Program-made: the position numbers and the translations under genes
DNA from: Geodermatophilaceae bacterium NBWT11
Lineage (GTDB): Bacteria; Actinomycetota; Actinomycetes; Mycobacteriales; Geodermatophilaceae
Assembly (NCBI GenBank): GCA_014218215.1
Contig: CP043652.1
Location: 2,356,001-2,420,000, forward strand
Length of the DNA: 64,000 nt
Reading direction: 5' to 3'
Shown: positions 7,680 to 15,939 of the stretch, in pieces
Position numbering within the stretch: position 1 is the first letter of the stretch
How the letters are laid out: every line of letters starts with the position of its first letter
Notes under the pieces: model-generated
The model's input: only the letters and a program-made list of their open reading frames with translations
Told to the model about the DNA's origin: nothing
Databases searched by the model: none

Positions 7680-9104
7680 TCACAGTCGCTGCGGCACCGG
7701 CTCCGTGGGCCGCGGGGACAGCAGGGCGGCGACCGCCACGAGCCCCGGGAGGACCGCGCCGGCCAGCAGGGCCGGCCCGTAGCTGCCGGTGGCGTCCCGG
7801 ACCAGCGCGAACGCCACCGGCCCGAACGCCGTCGACCCGACGCTGACCGAGGCGACGACGCCGCGGATGGAGCCCAGGTGCGTCGTCCCGAAGTACCGGG
7901 GGAACGACCCGGCCTCCAGGGTGCGGATCGCTCCGCCGGCAGCCCCGATGGTCAGCCCGAAGCCCAGCGCGGACCACCCCGGGGTGACGACCGTGCCCCA
8001 CAGCAGGCCGCCGGCCAGCGGGAGCATGCAGGCGACGGCGAGCCGGCGGCCGTCGAACCGGTCGACCAGGGCCCCGACGGCCAGGGTGGACAGGAGCCCG
8101 GCCGCGGTCTGCGGCAGGAAGTTCGCCGCCGCCTCGGTGCTGCTCAGCCCGCGCTCCCCGAGCAGGTCGAGCTGGTGGAAGGTGACGCCGGTGGCCAGCA
8201 TCCCGGACACCGCGACCCCGGCGAGCACCACCCAGAAGAACGGGGTGCGGGCGGCCTGCCTGAGGGTGCGGCCCTCGACCGGTGGTGGTGCGGGACGGTC
8301 GGCGTCCACGCGGCCGTCGGGCACCTGCCCCAAGTCCGCGGGCCGGTCGAGCAGGCCGAGCACCGCCAGCGGGACGACGACCGCCCACACCACCAGCCCC
8401 TCGACCAGCCAGGCGGTCCGCCAGCCCTGCGTGGAGACGAGCACCTCCAGCCCGACCGGGGCCAGCGAGATCCCCGTCGCCCCGACGGCCGAGACGATCC
8501 CCAGCGCCAGGCCGCGGCGGCGGGTGAACCAGAACGCCACGGCGGTCGTGGCGGTCAACCCCAGTGCGCCCTGACCGGCCAGCCGGACGCCGACGAACCC
8601 CGCCGTCAGCCCGACCAGGCTGCTGACCAGGGACAACCCGACCAGGACGGCGCCGAACACCGCCCCGATGACGGCCATCGTCCGCCGGGCGCCGAACCGG
8701 TCCAGGGCCCTACCCACCAGGGGCATCGCAGCGGCGCCGGTGAGCGTGCCGACCAGGTAGGCGGTGGCGACCGCCGAGCGGCTGATGCCCAGCTCGGCGG
8801 TCACCGGGCCGATGAAGGCCGCGATGCCGGCGGTCTGGCCCGGGGCGGTCAGCGCCAGCGCGAGGGCCGAGACGCCGACGACGTGCCAGCCGTAGAACCC
8901 GCCGGGCGAGCGGCTGCGGAGCCTGGACGTGGGGTTCCTCCCGGGGTCGAGAGCCTCCGGGCAGGACCCTCGACGTACACCGTAAGCGTCTGCTTGACTC
9001 CTCGGGTGCGACCTGATGACGACGGGTTGCGCTCCTCGGTGCCGTCCCCGGCCGTGGGCGCCGACCTCGTCGTCCCCACGTCGGCCCGCGCCGGTGGGGC
9101 GCAC
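7680..9104 (-). CDS. MFS transporter (start uncertain)
   Basis: This is a twelve-helix major facilitator. The membrane part begins GGFYGWHVVGVSALALAL at about residue 67 and shows the loop motif GRALDRFGARRTMAV between helices 2 and 3. It is probably a small-molecule or monocarboxylate-type MFS protein; the substrate is unknown. The only ATG or GTG before the first helix is ATG 9104, which gives an odd ~65-residue Arg/Gly-rich leader. The true start may be non-standard or the 5' end may contain an indel. It is divergent from the LOV phosphatase gene. Confidence 0.82.
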   Translation of the reverse strand: MRPTGAGRRGDDEVGAHGRGRHRGAQPVVIRSHPRSQADAYGVRRGSCPEALDPGRNPTSRLRSRSPGGFYGWHVVGVSALALALTAPGQTAGIAAFIGPVTAELGISRSAVATAYLVGTLTGAAAMPLVGRALDRFGARRTMAVIGAVFGAVLVGLSLVSSLVGLTAGFVGVRLAGQGALGLTATTAVAFWFTRRRGLALGIVSAVGATGISLAPVGLEVLVSTQGWRTAWLVEGLVVWAVVVPLAVLGLLDRPADLGQVPDGRVDADRPAPPPVEGRTLRQAARTPFFWVVLAGVAVSGMLATGVTFHQLDLLGERGLSSTEAAANFLPQTAAGLLSTLAVGALVDRFDGRRLAVACMLPLAGGLLWGTVVTPGWSALGFGLTIGAAGGAIRTLEAGSFPRYFGTTHLGSIRGVVASVSVGSTAFGPVAFALVRDATGSYGPALLAGAVLPGLVAVAALLSPRPTEPVPQRL

Positions 9105-9149
9105 CGGGACGACGCGAGGGCCCCTGGGCGGGGTCCCTCAGCCGCGTCC

Positions 9150-11327
9150 GTGCACGCCCAGAGCGACGCGGTCGCCGCCGCCACGCAGGCCGCGGACCCC
9201 GCGTCCCCGGTGCCCAGTTCGGCCCTGCCGGCGATCCTCGGGGACGTGCCGGTCGCGGTGCTGCTCATCGACCAGTCCACCGGCGAGGTCACCTTCGCCA
9301 ACGGCGCGGCCATGGACCTGGCCGGCAAGGTGCCCCTGCCGGTGGCGACGGACAGCTGGGGCGCCGCCGCCGGGCTCACCGATCTCGACGGTCGCCCGCT
9401 CGCCGGCACCGATGCCCCGCTGTCCCGGGTGGCGGCGGGTCAGCCGCTGGCCGGGGAACCGGTCCGGTTGTCCCCGCGGCGCAGCGACGACCGCGAACGG
9501 GCCGGCGCCCACGACGGCCGGGACGACCAGCTGCTGTGGGTCACCGGGTTCCCGATGACCACGCCGGAGGCCTCCGCCACCGACCAGCAGGCGCTGTCGC
9601 TCGTGGTGTTCCTGCCGGTCGCCGACCCCGAGGCCCGCGACGGCGGGGTGCTGCTCCAGCGGCTGCGCGAGGGTGCGGTGGCCGCCACCGACATCTGCTT
9701 CACCATCAGCGACCCCCGGCAGCCCGACGACCCGCTGGTCTGGGTCAACCCCGCCTTCACCCGGGTCACCGGGTACTCGCTGGAGGAGGTGGTGGGCCGC
9801 AACTGCCGGTTCCTGCAGGGCCCGGCGACCGACCCTGCTGCCCTCGAGGAGCTGCGGGCCGGGCTGGCCGCGCGTCGTCCGGTGACCGTCACGCTGCTCA
9901 ACCACCGCAAGGACGGCACGGCGTTCTGGAACCAGCTGTCGGTGAGCCCGGTCCTCGACGGCGCCGGTGAGCTGGTCAGCTTCGTGGGCGTGCAGTCCGA
10001 CGTCTCCCAGCGGGTGGTCGCCGACGCCGAGCGGTCGCGGGCGCTGCGTGCGGAGACCGCGGCCCGGGAGACCGCCGAGCAGGCCCAGCAGCGGCTGCTG
10101 TTGATGGCCGAGGGCACCGGGCAGCTGTCGGCGACCCTGGACACCGGCGAGCTGCTCGACCGGCTCACCGGGATCTGCGTGCCGGGGCTGGGGGACTGGG
10201 CCTTCGCCGTGGGGCTGGACGACCACGGCCAGGTGGGCCGGGCGTCCGCCGCGCACCGGGACGGCGACCGGCCCGAGCTCGCCGGGCTCGTCGAGCTGGT
10301 CACCGGGCGGCCGCCGCCGTCCGGTTCGCCCGCCGCGGCCGCCATCGCCGACGGGACGGTGGGCCTCCTCGCCGACCTCACCCCGGAGGCGCTGGCCGGC
10401 CACGTCAGCACCGAGGCCGGTCGCCGGCTGATCGAGTCCCTCGGGATGCGGGCGCTGCTCACCGTGCCGATGACCGCGCGCGGTCGGACGCTCGGCGTGC
10501 TCAGCCTGGTGCGCACCGGCTCTCCCTTCGCCCCGGACGACGTCGAGGTGGCCACCGACCTCGGCCGCCGGGCGGCGATGGCGATGGACAACGCCCGGCT
10601 CTACCAGCTGGAGCAGTCGGTGGCCGAGACGCTGCAGCGCTCGCTGCTGCCCCAGCTGCCCGACGTCCCCGGGGTCACCGCGGTGGCGCACTACGAGGCC
10701 GCGTCCGCGGGGGCCGCGGTCGGTGGCGACTTCTACGACCTGATCGTGCTGCCGGACGGCGCGGTCGGGATCGCGATCGGTGACGTCGCCGGGCACGACA
10801 TCGACGCCGCGGCCGAGATGGGCCAGCTGCGCGGGCTGCTCCGGGCCTGCGCCTACGACGGTGGCAGCACCGAGCCCGGCCGGGTGCTCGACCGGCTGGA
10901 CCGGCTGGTGCTGGGTCTCGGGCTGCGCACCCTGGCGACCGTCACGTACGCCTGTGCCTGCCGGGCCGAGGACGGCAGCTGGACGCTGCACGTGGCCACC
11001 GCCGGGCACCCGCCGCTGCTCGTGCACGCACCGGACGGCGCCGTCCGGCAGCTGGACGACGTGCGCGGGCTGATGATCGGCGTGGCCGACGGCGCCTCAC
11101 GGGTCTCGGTGGCCCACCACCTGCCCGCCGGCAGCACGGTGCTCGCCTACACCGACGGGCTGGTCGAGCACCGCGGGCCGGACCTCGACGTGGGCACCGC
11201 CCAGCTGATGGCCGCCCTGGCCGCCGTCGGGCCGGTCACCGGACCGCAGGAGCTCTGCTCGACGGCGATGCGCCAGGTGGACGCCCGCCTCGACGACACC
11301 GCCTGCATCGGCGTCACCCTGCACTGA
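9150..11327 (+). CDS. PAS-LOV-GAF-PP2C (SpoIIE-type) blue-light phosphatase
   Basis: Domains for the 725-residue form: PAS at about 25-165; LOV at about 178-289 with GRNCRFLQ, its cysteine (Cys219) placed to form the flavin adduct, followed by NHRKDGTAFWN; GAF at about 322-494; and a SpoIIE/PP2C serine phosphatase at about 496-725 with metal-binding Asp in GGDFYD, IGDVAGHD, YTDGL and DDTACIGV. It should dephosphorylate an anti-sigma-antagonist (STAS) protein in response to blue light. GTG 9150 is used because it avoids overlap with the divergent MFS gene; in-frame GTG 9006 is an alternative. Confidence 0.88.
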   Translation: MHAQSDAVAAATQAADPASPVPSSALPAILGDVPVAVLLIDQSTGEVTFANGAAMDLAGKVPLPVATDSWGAAAGLTDLDGRPLAGTDAPLSRVAAGQPLAGEPVRLSPRRSDDRERAGAHDGRDDQLLWVTGFPMTTPEASATDQQALSLVVFLPVADPEARDGGVLLQRLREGAVAATDICFTISDPRQPDDPLVWVNPAFTRVTGYSLEEVVGRNCRFLQGPATDPAALEELRAGLAARRPVTVTLLNHRKDGTAFWNQLSVSPVLDGAGELVSFVGVQSDVSQRVVADAERSRALRAETAARETAEQAQQRLLLMAEGTGQLSATLDTGELLDRLTGICVPGLGDWAFAVGLDDHGQVGRASAAHRDGDRPELAGLVELVTGRPPPSGSPAAAAIADGTVGLLADLTPEALAGHVSTEAGRRLIESLGMRALLTVPMTARGRTLGVLSLVRTGSPFAPDDVEVATDLGRRAAMAMDNARLYQLEQSVAETLQRSLLPQLPDVPGVTAVAHYEAASAGAAVGGDFYDLIVLPDGAVGIAIGDVAGHDIDAAAEMGQLRGLLRACAYDGGSTEPGRVLDRLDRLVLGLGLRTLATVTYACACRAEDGSWTLHVATAGHPPLLVHAPDGAVRQLDDVRGLMIGVADGASRVSVAHHLPAGSTVLAYTDGLVEHRGPDLDVGTAQLMAALAAVGPVTGPQELCSTAMRQVDARLDDTACIGVTLH

Positions 11328-11341
11328 GGGTCTGCGCCTGC

Positions 11342-11911
11342 TCAGTGCAGGTGGGTGCGCTCGCCGCCGTGGTCGAAGATCGCGAGGATCTCGGCCGGGC
11401 CGCCCTCGGCGCCGAACGAGTGGGGGGTCATCGTGGAGAACGAGGCCGCCTCGCCCGCCTCGACCCGGATGGTCCGCTCGCCCAGGAACAGCACGACCGT
11501 GCCCGACAGCACCGTGAACCAGTCCCGGCCGGGGTGCACCGGGAGCTCGCCGGTACCGCGCGTCGGGGCCGGCCGGGTGAGCCGCAGCTTGGCCACGGTC
11601 ATGCCCTGCGGGCCGTTGTCGCCGTTGAGCTGCCAACTGGTGAAGCCCTGCTCCTCGTTGCGCTGCGGTCGGATGACCACGTCGTCGTCGGAGTCGGAGG
11701 CGACCAGCTGGTCCAGGGTGGTGTCCAGCGCCCGGGCGATGCCGCTGAGCTGGTCCAGGCTGATCCGGCGGGCGCCGGTCTCGATCCGGCTCAGCGTCGA
11801 GGCGCTCTGGTGGCACCGGCTGCCCAGGTCGTCGAGGGACCAGCCACGGGCCACCCGCAGACCGCGGATGCGCTGCCGGACGAGAGAGTCGACGTCACCG
11901 TCTTGCGTCAT
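11342..11911 (-). CDS. XRE-family regulator with C-terminal cupin
   Basis: This 189-residue protein has a Cro/C1 HTH at about 15-70 (RGWSLDDLGSRCHQSASTLSRIETG) and a small cupin at about 105-185 (PGRDWFTVLSGTVVLFLGE, TPHSFGAEGG) that would bind a small ligand. It is divergent from the methyltransferase pseudogene at 11959, with only 47 bp between starts. That gap holds an inverted repeat and several GCGCAA motifs, so it probably controls both. Confidence 0.92.
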   Translation of the reverse strand: MTQDGDVDSLVRQRIRGLRVARGWSLDDLGSRCHQSASTLSRIETGARRISLDQLSGIARALDTTLDQLVASDSDDDVVIRPQRNEEQGFTSWQLNGDNGPQGMTVAKLRLTRPAPTRGTGELPVHPGRDWFTVLSGTVVLFLGERTIRVEAGEAASFSTMTPHSFGAEGGPAEILAIFDHGGERTHLH

Positions 11912-11921
11912 GCGCAACAGC

Positions 11922-11949
11922 GTAGGACTTCGGCGCAAGGCCGTCCTAC
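11922..11949. promoter_or_regulatory. Inverted repeat in the XRE/methyltransferase divergent gap
   Basis: The 7-nt perfect arms GTAGGAC (11922-11928) and GTCCTAC (11943-11949) lie 14 nt apart between the two divergent starts. A second inverted repeat, TTGCG-TCATG-CGCAA (11904-11918), covers the XRE start codon, and GCGCAA recurs at 11933-11938. These are candidate binding sites for the XRE-cupin protein. Confidence 0.45.
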
Positions 11950-11952
11950 CGT
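11947..11952 (+). promoter_or_regulatory. -10 element TACCGT of a probable leaderless transcript
   Basis: TACCGT ends only 6 bases before the ATG at 11959, so transcription would start at or next to the A of the start codon. No ribosome-binding sequence fits in the gap. TAnnnT is the actinobacterial principal-sigma -10 pattern and leaderless mRNAs are common in this phylum. Confidence 0.5.
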
Positions 11953-11958
11953 CGGGGC

Positions 11959-12821
11959 ATGACCTCCCACGCGCACGGCCACGCCCACTCGCACGACCAC
12001 GGCTCGGCCCAGGGCGGCCTCGCCGAGCTGCTGGACCTGGATGCCGAGGTGCTCGGCGACCACCTGGACGACGTCCTCGGCTGGGTGGCCGCCGCGGTCG
12101 GTGACGGAGCGGTCCGGACCGTGCTGGACGTCGGCGCGGGCACCGGCACCGGAACCTTCGCCCTGCTGGAACGGTTCCCCGACGCCCGGGTGGTCGCGCT
12201 GGACGTGGACCCGGACATGCTCGCCCACCTGGCTGCCCGGGCAGCGGAGCGGGGCGTGGGGGACCGGGTCCGCGGGGTGCAGGCCGACCTGGACGGCGAC
12301 TGCCCGACGTCGGGCCGGTGGACCTGGTGTGGGCGTCCTCGTCGCTGCACCACATGGCCGACCCCGACCGGGCGTTGGGCCGGATGCGCGACGCGCTCGC
12401 CCCCGGCGGCCTGCTGGCGCTGACCGAGATGGACTCCTTCCCCCGCTTCCTGCCCGACGACGTCGGGGTGGGGGAGCCCGGCCTGGAGGCGCGCTGCCAC
12501 GCCGCAGCTGCTCAGGCCCGGGCCGAGCACCTGCCGCACCAGGGTGGTGACTGGGCGGCCCGGATCGCCCGCGCGGGTTTCACCGTCGAGGACGCCCGGG
12601 TGTCCGTGGTGGAGGTGCCGGCCCCGCTCTCGCCGACCGCCCGCCGGTACGCGTTGCTGTCCCTGCGGCAGATGCGTCGCGGCCTGGCCGAGCGGGTGGG
12701 TGCTGAGGACCTCGCCACCCTCGACGTCCTGCTGGACGACCACCGTCCGGAGGGCGTGGCGCAGCGCTCCGACCTCCGCGTCCGCGCCACCCGCGACGGC
12801 TGGCTCGCCCGCCGGCCCTGA
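11959..12821 (+). pseudogene. Class I SAM methyltransferase broken by a one-base frameshift
   Basis: The first frame (11959 to about 12302) encodes a His-rich start (HAHGHAHSHDHG) and methyltransferase motif I (VLDVGAGTGTGTFALL) with the acidic strand (VVALDVDPDM). After GGCGAC-TG at 12302 the reading continues cleanly one frame over (PDVGPVDLVWASSSLHHMADPD to the TGA at 12819-12821), with the rest of the Rossmann fold (LAPGGLLALTEMD). Restoring one base after 12302 gives an uninterrupted ~287-residue protein. It is either a real recent inactivation or a sequencing error in a GC-rich stretch. Confidence 0.8.
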
Positions 12822-12826
12822 GTCGC

Positions 12827-12850
12827 CCCGCCGCTCAGAAGGGCGGCGGG
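12827..12850. terminator. Small hairpin between convergent genes
   Basis: Arms CCCGCCGC (12827-12834) and GCGGCGGG (12843-12850) flank an 8-nt loop and overlap the stop of the HNH gene. It is a possible bidirectional terminator for the convergent methyltransferase and HNH genes. Confidence 0.4.
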
Positions 12851-14421
12851 TCGTCCGCGGGGTCGTCGGCGGGTGGGGGCAGTTCGGGCACGGCGGTCTC
12901 GAGTGGGTGGAGGAGGTCGTCGGGTCGGAGCCGGTGGTGAGTGCCCGGGGGTGCGCTCGTCCTGGTGACGCCGCTGGGTGTGGTGACCGACAGTCGTCCG
13001 TCGGGGGTCATGGAGTAGCGCCAGCCGGGTGCGTGGGTCTTGAGGCGGTGGTGTCTGCGGCAGAGGTTGCAGAGGTTGTCGCAGGACGTGGGTCCGCCGT
13101 CGTGGAAGGCGATGACGTGGTCGGCGTCGGTGAACCGGGCCGGTCTCTGGCAGCCGGGGTGGCGGCAGGTGCGGTCGCGGGCGTCGATGAACCGGTTCTG
13201 CTCGGCGGTGGGCCGGTAGGCGTCGGTTGGCGGTGGTGCGTCGAGCACGGGGCAGTCGCAGGGCAGGGCTGTCCCCTGGTGTTCCAGGCACCCCCTGCGG
13301 GCGAGGTGACGGAGCTGGTGGAGGGTCACCACTGCTCGCAGCGCCCCGGTCCCGGGGTCGGTGAGGGCCACGTCGACGGTCCCGCCCGGTGGGACGTCCA
13401 GTCCGGTGGCGGTGCAGAACCCGAGTTGGGTGAGCAGCTCGCGCAGGTGGGCGGCGGTGATGGGCTGGTTGCCGACCCGTCCGTCCTGGAGTCCTGACTC
13501 CTCCGGCGGGTCGGGCAGCGTCGCGAACAAGGTCAGGTGGGCGGTCACCGGCTCCCGCGTGGCGTCCCACGGCCGCAGGATCAGGTCCGAAGCGACCAAG
13601 GCCCGGAGCTCGCCGATGGGCCGGGCGTCGCCTTCGGCCTTGCGCATCCGGGCGTAGGTGTCGCAGGTGTCCCACGACGCGGCCGCGACCTCGGTGGGCA
13701 TCCGCACGACGAAGTCGGCGAACCCGTCGGCGGGGTTGCGGACGGTCACGTCGGTGAGCCTCCTCGCGGCCTTGCGCCGCCGGTCGGAGGCCTCCGCGTC
13801 GTACTGCAGCAACAGCGCGGCGGCCCGCTCTCTCAGTCGGTAGGGCCCCTCGCCGGAGATCGCCCAGTCCAGGGCCTCGTGTTCCACGGCCGCGACGACG
13901 TCGGGGTCCACAGCGGGGGCCTGCCACCCGAGAGCGGTGACCAGCGCCTGGGCCCGGGCCAGGTCGATGCGCCCGTCAGCCAGGGCGTGCCAGGTGTCCA
14001 CCAGCTGCTCCCTCAGCACCAGGGACAGGTTGGCCAGCGTGTCCGCGCGGACACGAGAGATCCCCAGGACGGTGGCGAGCTCGTCGGTGAAGAACTCGGT
14101 GACCCCGTTGAACGTCCGCCCGGACCCCCACCCCTCGACCTTCGCGGCCGGGTCGTCGGGGTTCAGGTCCCACAGGTCCGGGCGCACGTCGGCGAACCGC
14201 TTCACCACGTCGGCCCGGAACGCGGCCAGCTGGGAGTCCGCGTCGGCCAGCGCCTGTAGAGCCTGAGCGCACGCGGCGTCGTCCCAGTGGGACACGTCCA
14301 CGATCTCCGACAGACGGGTCCGTCGACGGGTCACCCCGGCGGGCAGCTCCTCGTCAGGCCACGGGTCGGGCACGGCCAGCGACGCCGACACCCCGACCTC
14401 CCACCGCAGCCCCGTCTCCAT
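12835..14421 (-). CDS. DUF222 / HNH endonuclease domain protein
   Basis: This 528-residue protein has an N-terminal DUF222 region (about 40-330) and a C-terminal HNH nuclease module around residues 420-470: CRHPGCQRPARFTDADHVIAF, then CDNLCNLCRRHHRLK, with the two CxxC-type zinc pairs and catalytic DADHV histidine. These 13E12-type proteins are multicopy in actinobacteria and thought to be mobile-element-associated nucleases, but their role is unproven. No flanking repeats or partner genes were seen. All HNH residues are intact. Confidence 0.92.
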   Translation of the reverse strand: METGLRWEVGVSASLAVPDPWPDEELPAGVTRRRTRLSEIVDVSHWDDAACAQALQALADADSQLAAFRADVVKRFADVRPDLWDLNPDDPAAKVEGWGSGRTFNGVTEFFTDELATVLGISRVRADTLANLSLVLREQLVDTWHALADGRIDLARAQALVTALGWQAPAVDPDVVAAVEHEALDWAISGEGPYRLRERAAALLLQYDAEASDRRRKAARRLTDVTVRNPADGFADFVVRMPTEVAAASWDTCDTYARMRKAEGDARPIGELRALVASDLILRPWDATREPVTAHLTLFATLPDPPEESGLQDGRVGNQPITAAHLRELLTQLGFCTATGLDVPPGGTVDVALTDPGTGALRAVVTLHQLRHLARRGCLEHQGTALPCDCPVLDAPPPTDAYRPTAEQNRFIDARDRTCRHPGCQRPARFTDADHVIAFHDGGPTSCDNLCNLCRRHHRLKTHAPGWRYSMTPDGRLSVTTPSGVTRTSAPPGTHHRLRPDDLLHPLETAVPELPPPADDPADDPPPF

Positions 14422-14542
14422 GCCACGAAGCTAGAGGAGGGGTCTGACAGAAACGGGGCCAGAACAGGCCCCCCAGCAGGACTTTCTCTGTCACCCTGCG
14501 ACTGCGCCGGGTCACGGCGCGGCCATCGACGGAGGGACACCC

Positions 14543-14872
14543 GTGAGCGACGTCGACGACTACATCGCCGGCTTCCCGGCACCCACCCGGGCCGCCTTGG
14601 AGGAGTTCCGGGCAGCCGTGCACCGAGCCGCCCCGGGGGTGACCGAGACCATCAGCTACCGCATGCCCACCTTCGTGCTCGACGGCCGACCGCTGGTGCA
14701 CCTGGCCGCGTGGAAGGAGCACATCGCGCTCTACCCGCTGCCCGACGGCGACCCCGAGCTGGATGCCCACCGCACGAAGGCCGCCACCGGCCGCTTCCCG
14801 CTGTCCCAGCCGGTGCCCGTCGCGGTGGTCGAGCGCGCGGTGCGCCTGCTCCTCGACCGACGGGCGGGGTGA
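14543..14872 (+). CDS. DUF1801 / YdhG-like protein
   Basis: This 109-residue protein matches the YdhG/DUF1801 pattern: DVDDYIAGFPAPTRAALEEFR, then ETISYRMPTF, LVHLAAWKEHIALYP and a C-terminal KAATGRFPLSQPVP. The Bacillus relative Fra (YdhG) is an iron chaperone, but most members are uncharacterised. The GTG start has GGAGGG at 14531-14536. It is convergent with the aldo/keto reductase (7-bp gap). Confidence 0.88.
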   Translation: MSDVDDYIAGFPAPTRAALEEFRAAVHRAAPGVTETISYRMPTFVLDGRPLVHLAAWKEHIALYPLPDGDPELDAHRTKAATGRFPLSQPVPVAVVERAVRLLLDRRAG

Positions 14873-14879
14873 CCCCGCG

Positions 14880-15908
14880 TCAGAGGCTCTCGCCGACCGG
14901 CGCCGCGTACGGCGCGATCGCCGCGAGCTCGTCGGCGGACAGGTCGGGGCCGGCGAGGGCCTGCAGGTTGGCCTCGAGCTGGGCGACCGAGCTGGCGCCG
15001 ATGATCGCCGTCGTCACCCGGTCGTCGCGCAGCACCCAGCGCAGCGCGAGCTGGGCCAGGGTCTGGCCGCGGCCGGCCGCGATCTCGTTCAGCGCGCGGG
15101 CCCGGGTGACCAGGTCGTCGGTGACGTCCTCGGCCGACAGGTAGGCGCTGCGGGTGGCCCGGGAACCGGCCGGGACGCCGTCCAGGTACCGGTCGGTGAG
15201 CCGGCCCTGGGCCAGCGGGGAGAACACGGCCACCCCGGCGCCGGCGGTCGCGGCTGCCTCGAGCACGCCGCCCTCGGGGCTGCGGTCGAAGACCGAGTAG
15301 CGGGGCTGGTGCAGGGTCAGCGGGGTGCCCAGGTCGGCGAGCAGCTCGGCGGCGCGGGCGGTGTCGGCGGGGGAGTAGTTCGAGATGCCGACGTACAGCG
15401 CCTTGCCGGCCCGGACGATCGCGTCGAGGGCGCCCATCGTCTCCTCGAGCGGGGTGTCGACGTCCCGCCGGTGGGAGTAGAACACGTCGACGTAGTCCAG
15501 CCCGGTGCGCCGGAGCGACTGGTCGAGGCTGGCCACCAGGTACTTGCGCGACCCGCCGTCGCCGTACGGGCCGGGCCACATGTCGTAGCCGGCCTTGGTG
15601 GAGATCAGCAGCTCGTCGCGGAAGGGCCGCAGGTCGCTGGCCAGCACCGCGCCGAACGTCGTCTCGGCCGAGCCGTAGGGCGGGCCGTAGTTGTTGGCCA
15701 GGTCGATGTGGGTGACCCCGAGGTCGAAGGCCCGGCGCAGGATCGCCCGCGGGGTGGCCAGCGGCCGGTCGGCGCCGAAGTTCTGCCAGAGGCCCAGCGA
15801 CACCGGCGGCAGCAGCAGCCCGCTGCGCCCGGCCCGGCGGTAGGCGGTGCTGGCGTAGCGGTCGGCAGCGGGGGCCCAGCCGGAGTCGGTCCGGTCGTCG
15901 GTGATCAC
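14880..15908 (-). CDS. Aldo/keto reductase (YghZ/Gpr-like)
   Basis: This 342-residue TIM-barrel NADPH reductase shows the catalytic tyrosine region THIDLANNYGPPYGSAE, the lysine in LLISTKAGYDMWPGPYG, HRRDVDTPLEETM in place of the usual HxxD, and the cofactor end TTAIIGASSVAQLEAN. The GPYG segment is typical of the YghZ (L-glyceraldehyde 3-phosphate/methylglyoxal reductase) branch. It would reduce toxic aldehydes in the cytoplasm. It stands alone, 31 bp upstream of the psuG stop side. Confidence 0.9.
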   Translation of the reverse strand: MITDDRTDSGWAPAADRYASTAYRRAGRSGLLLPPVSLGLWQNFGADRPLATPRAILRRAFDLGVTHIDLANNYGPPYGSAETTFGAVLASDLRPFRDELLISTKAGYDMWPGPYGDGGSRKYLVASLDQSLRRTGLDYVDVFYSHRRDVDTPLEETMGALDAIVRAGKALYVGISNYSPADTARAAELLADLGTPLTLHQPRYSVFDRSPEGGVLEAAATAGAGVAVFSPLAQGRLTDRYLDGVPAGSRATRSAYLSAEDVTDDLVTRARALNEIAAGRGQTLAQLALRWVLRDDRVTTAIIGASSVAQLEANLQALAGPDLSADELAAIAPYAAPVGESL

Positions 15909-15939
15909 GTCCGGATCATCGCAGGGCCCCCGCGGTCGG

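Noticed and set aside
12835-14421. Homing endonuclease or intron-borne element
   Set aside because: The gene is free-standing with normal composition, no interrupted host gene and no terminal repeats.
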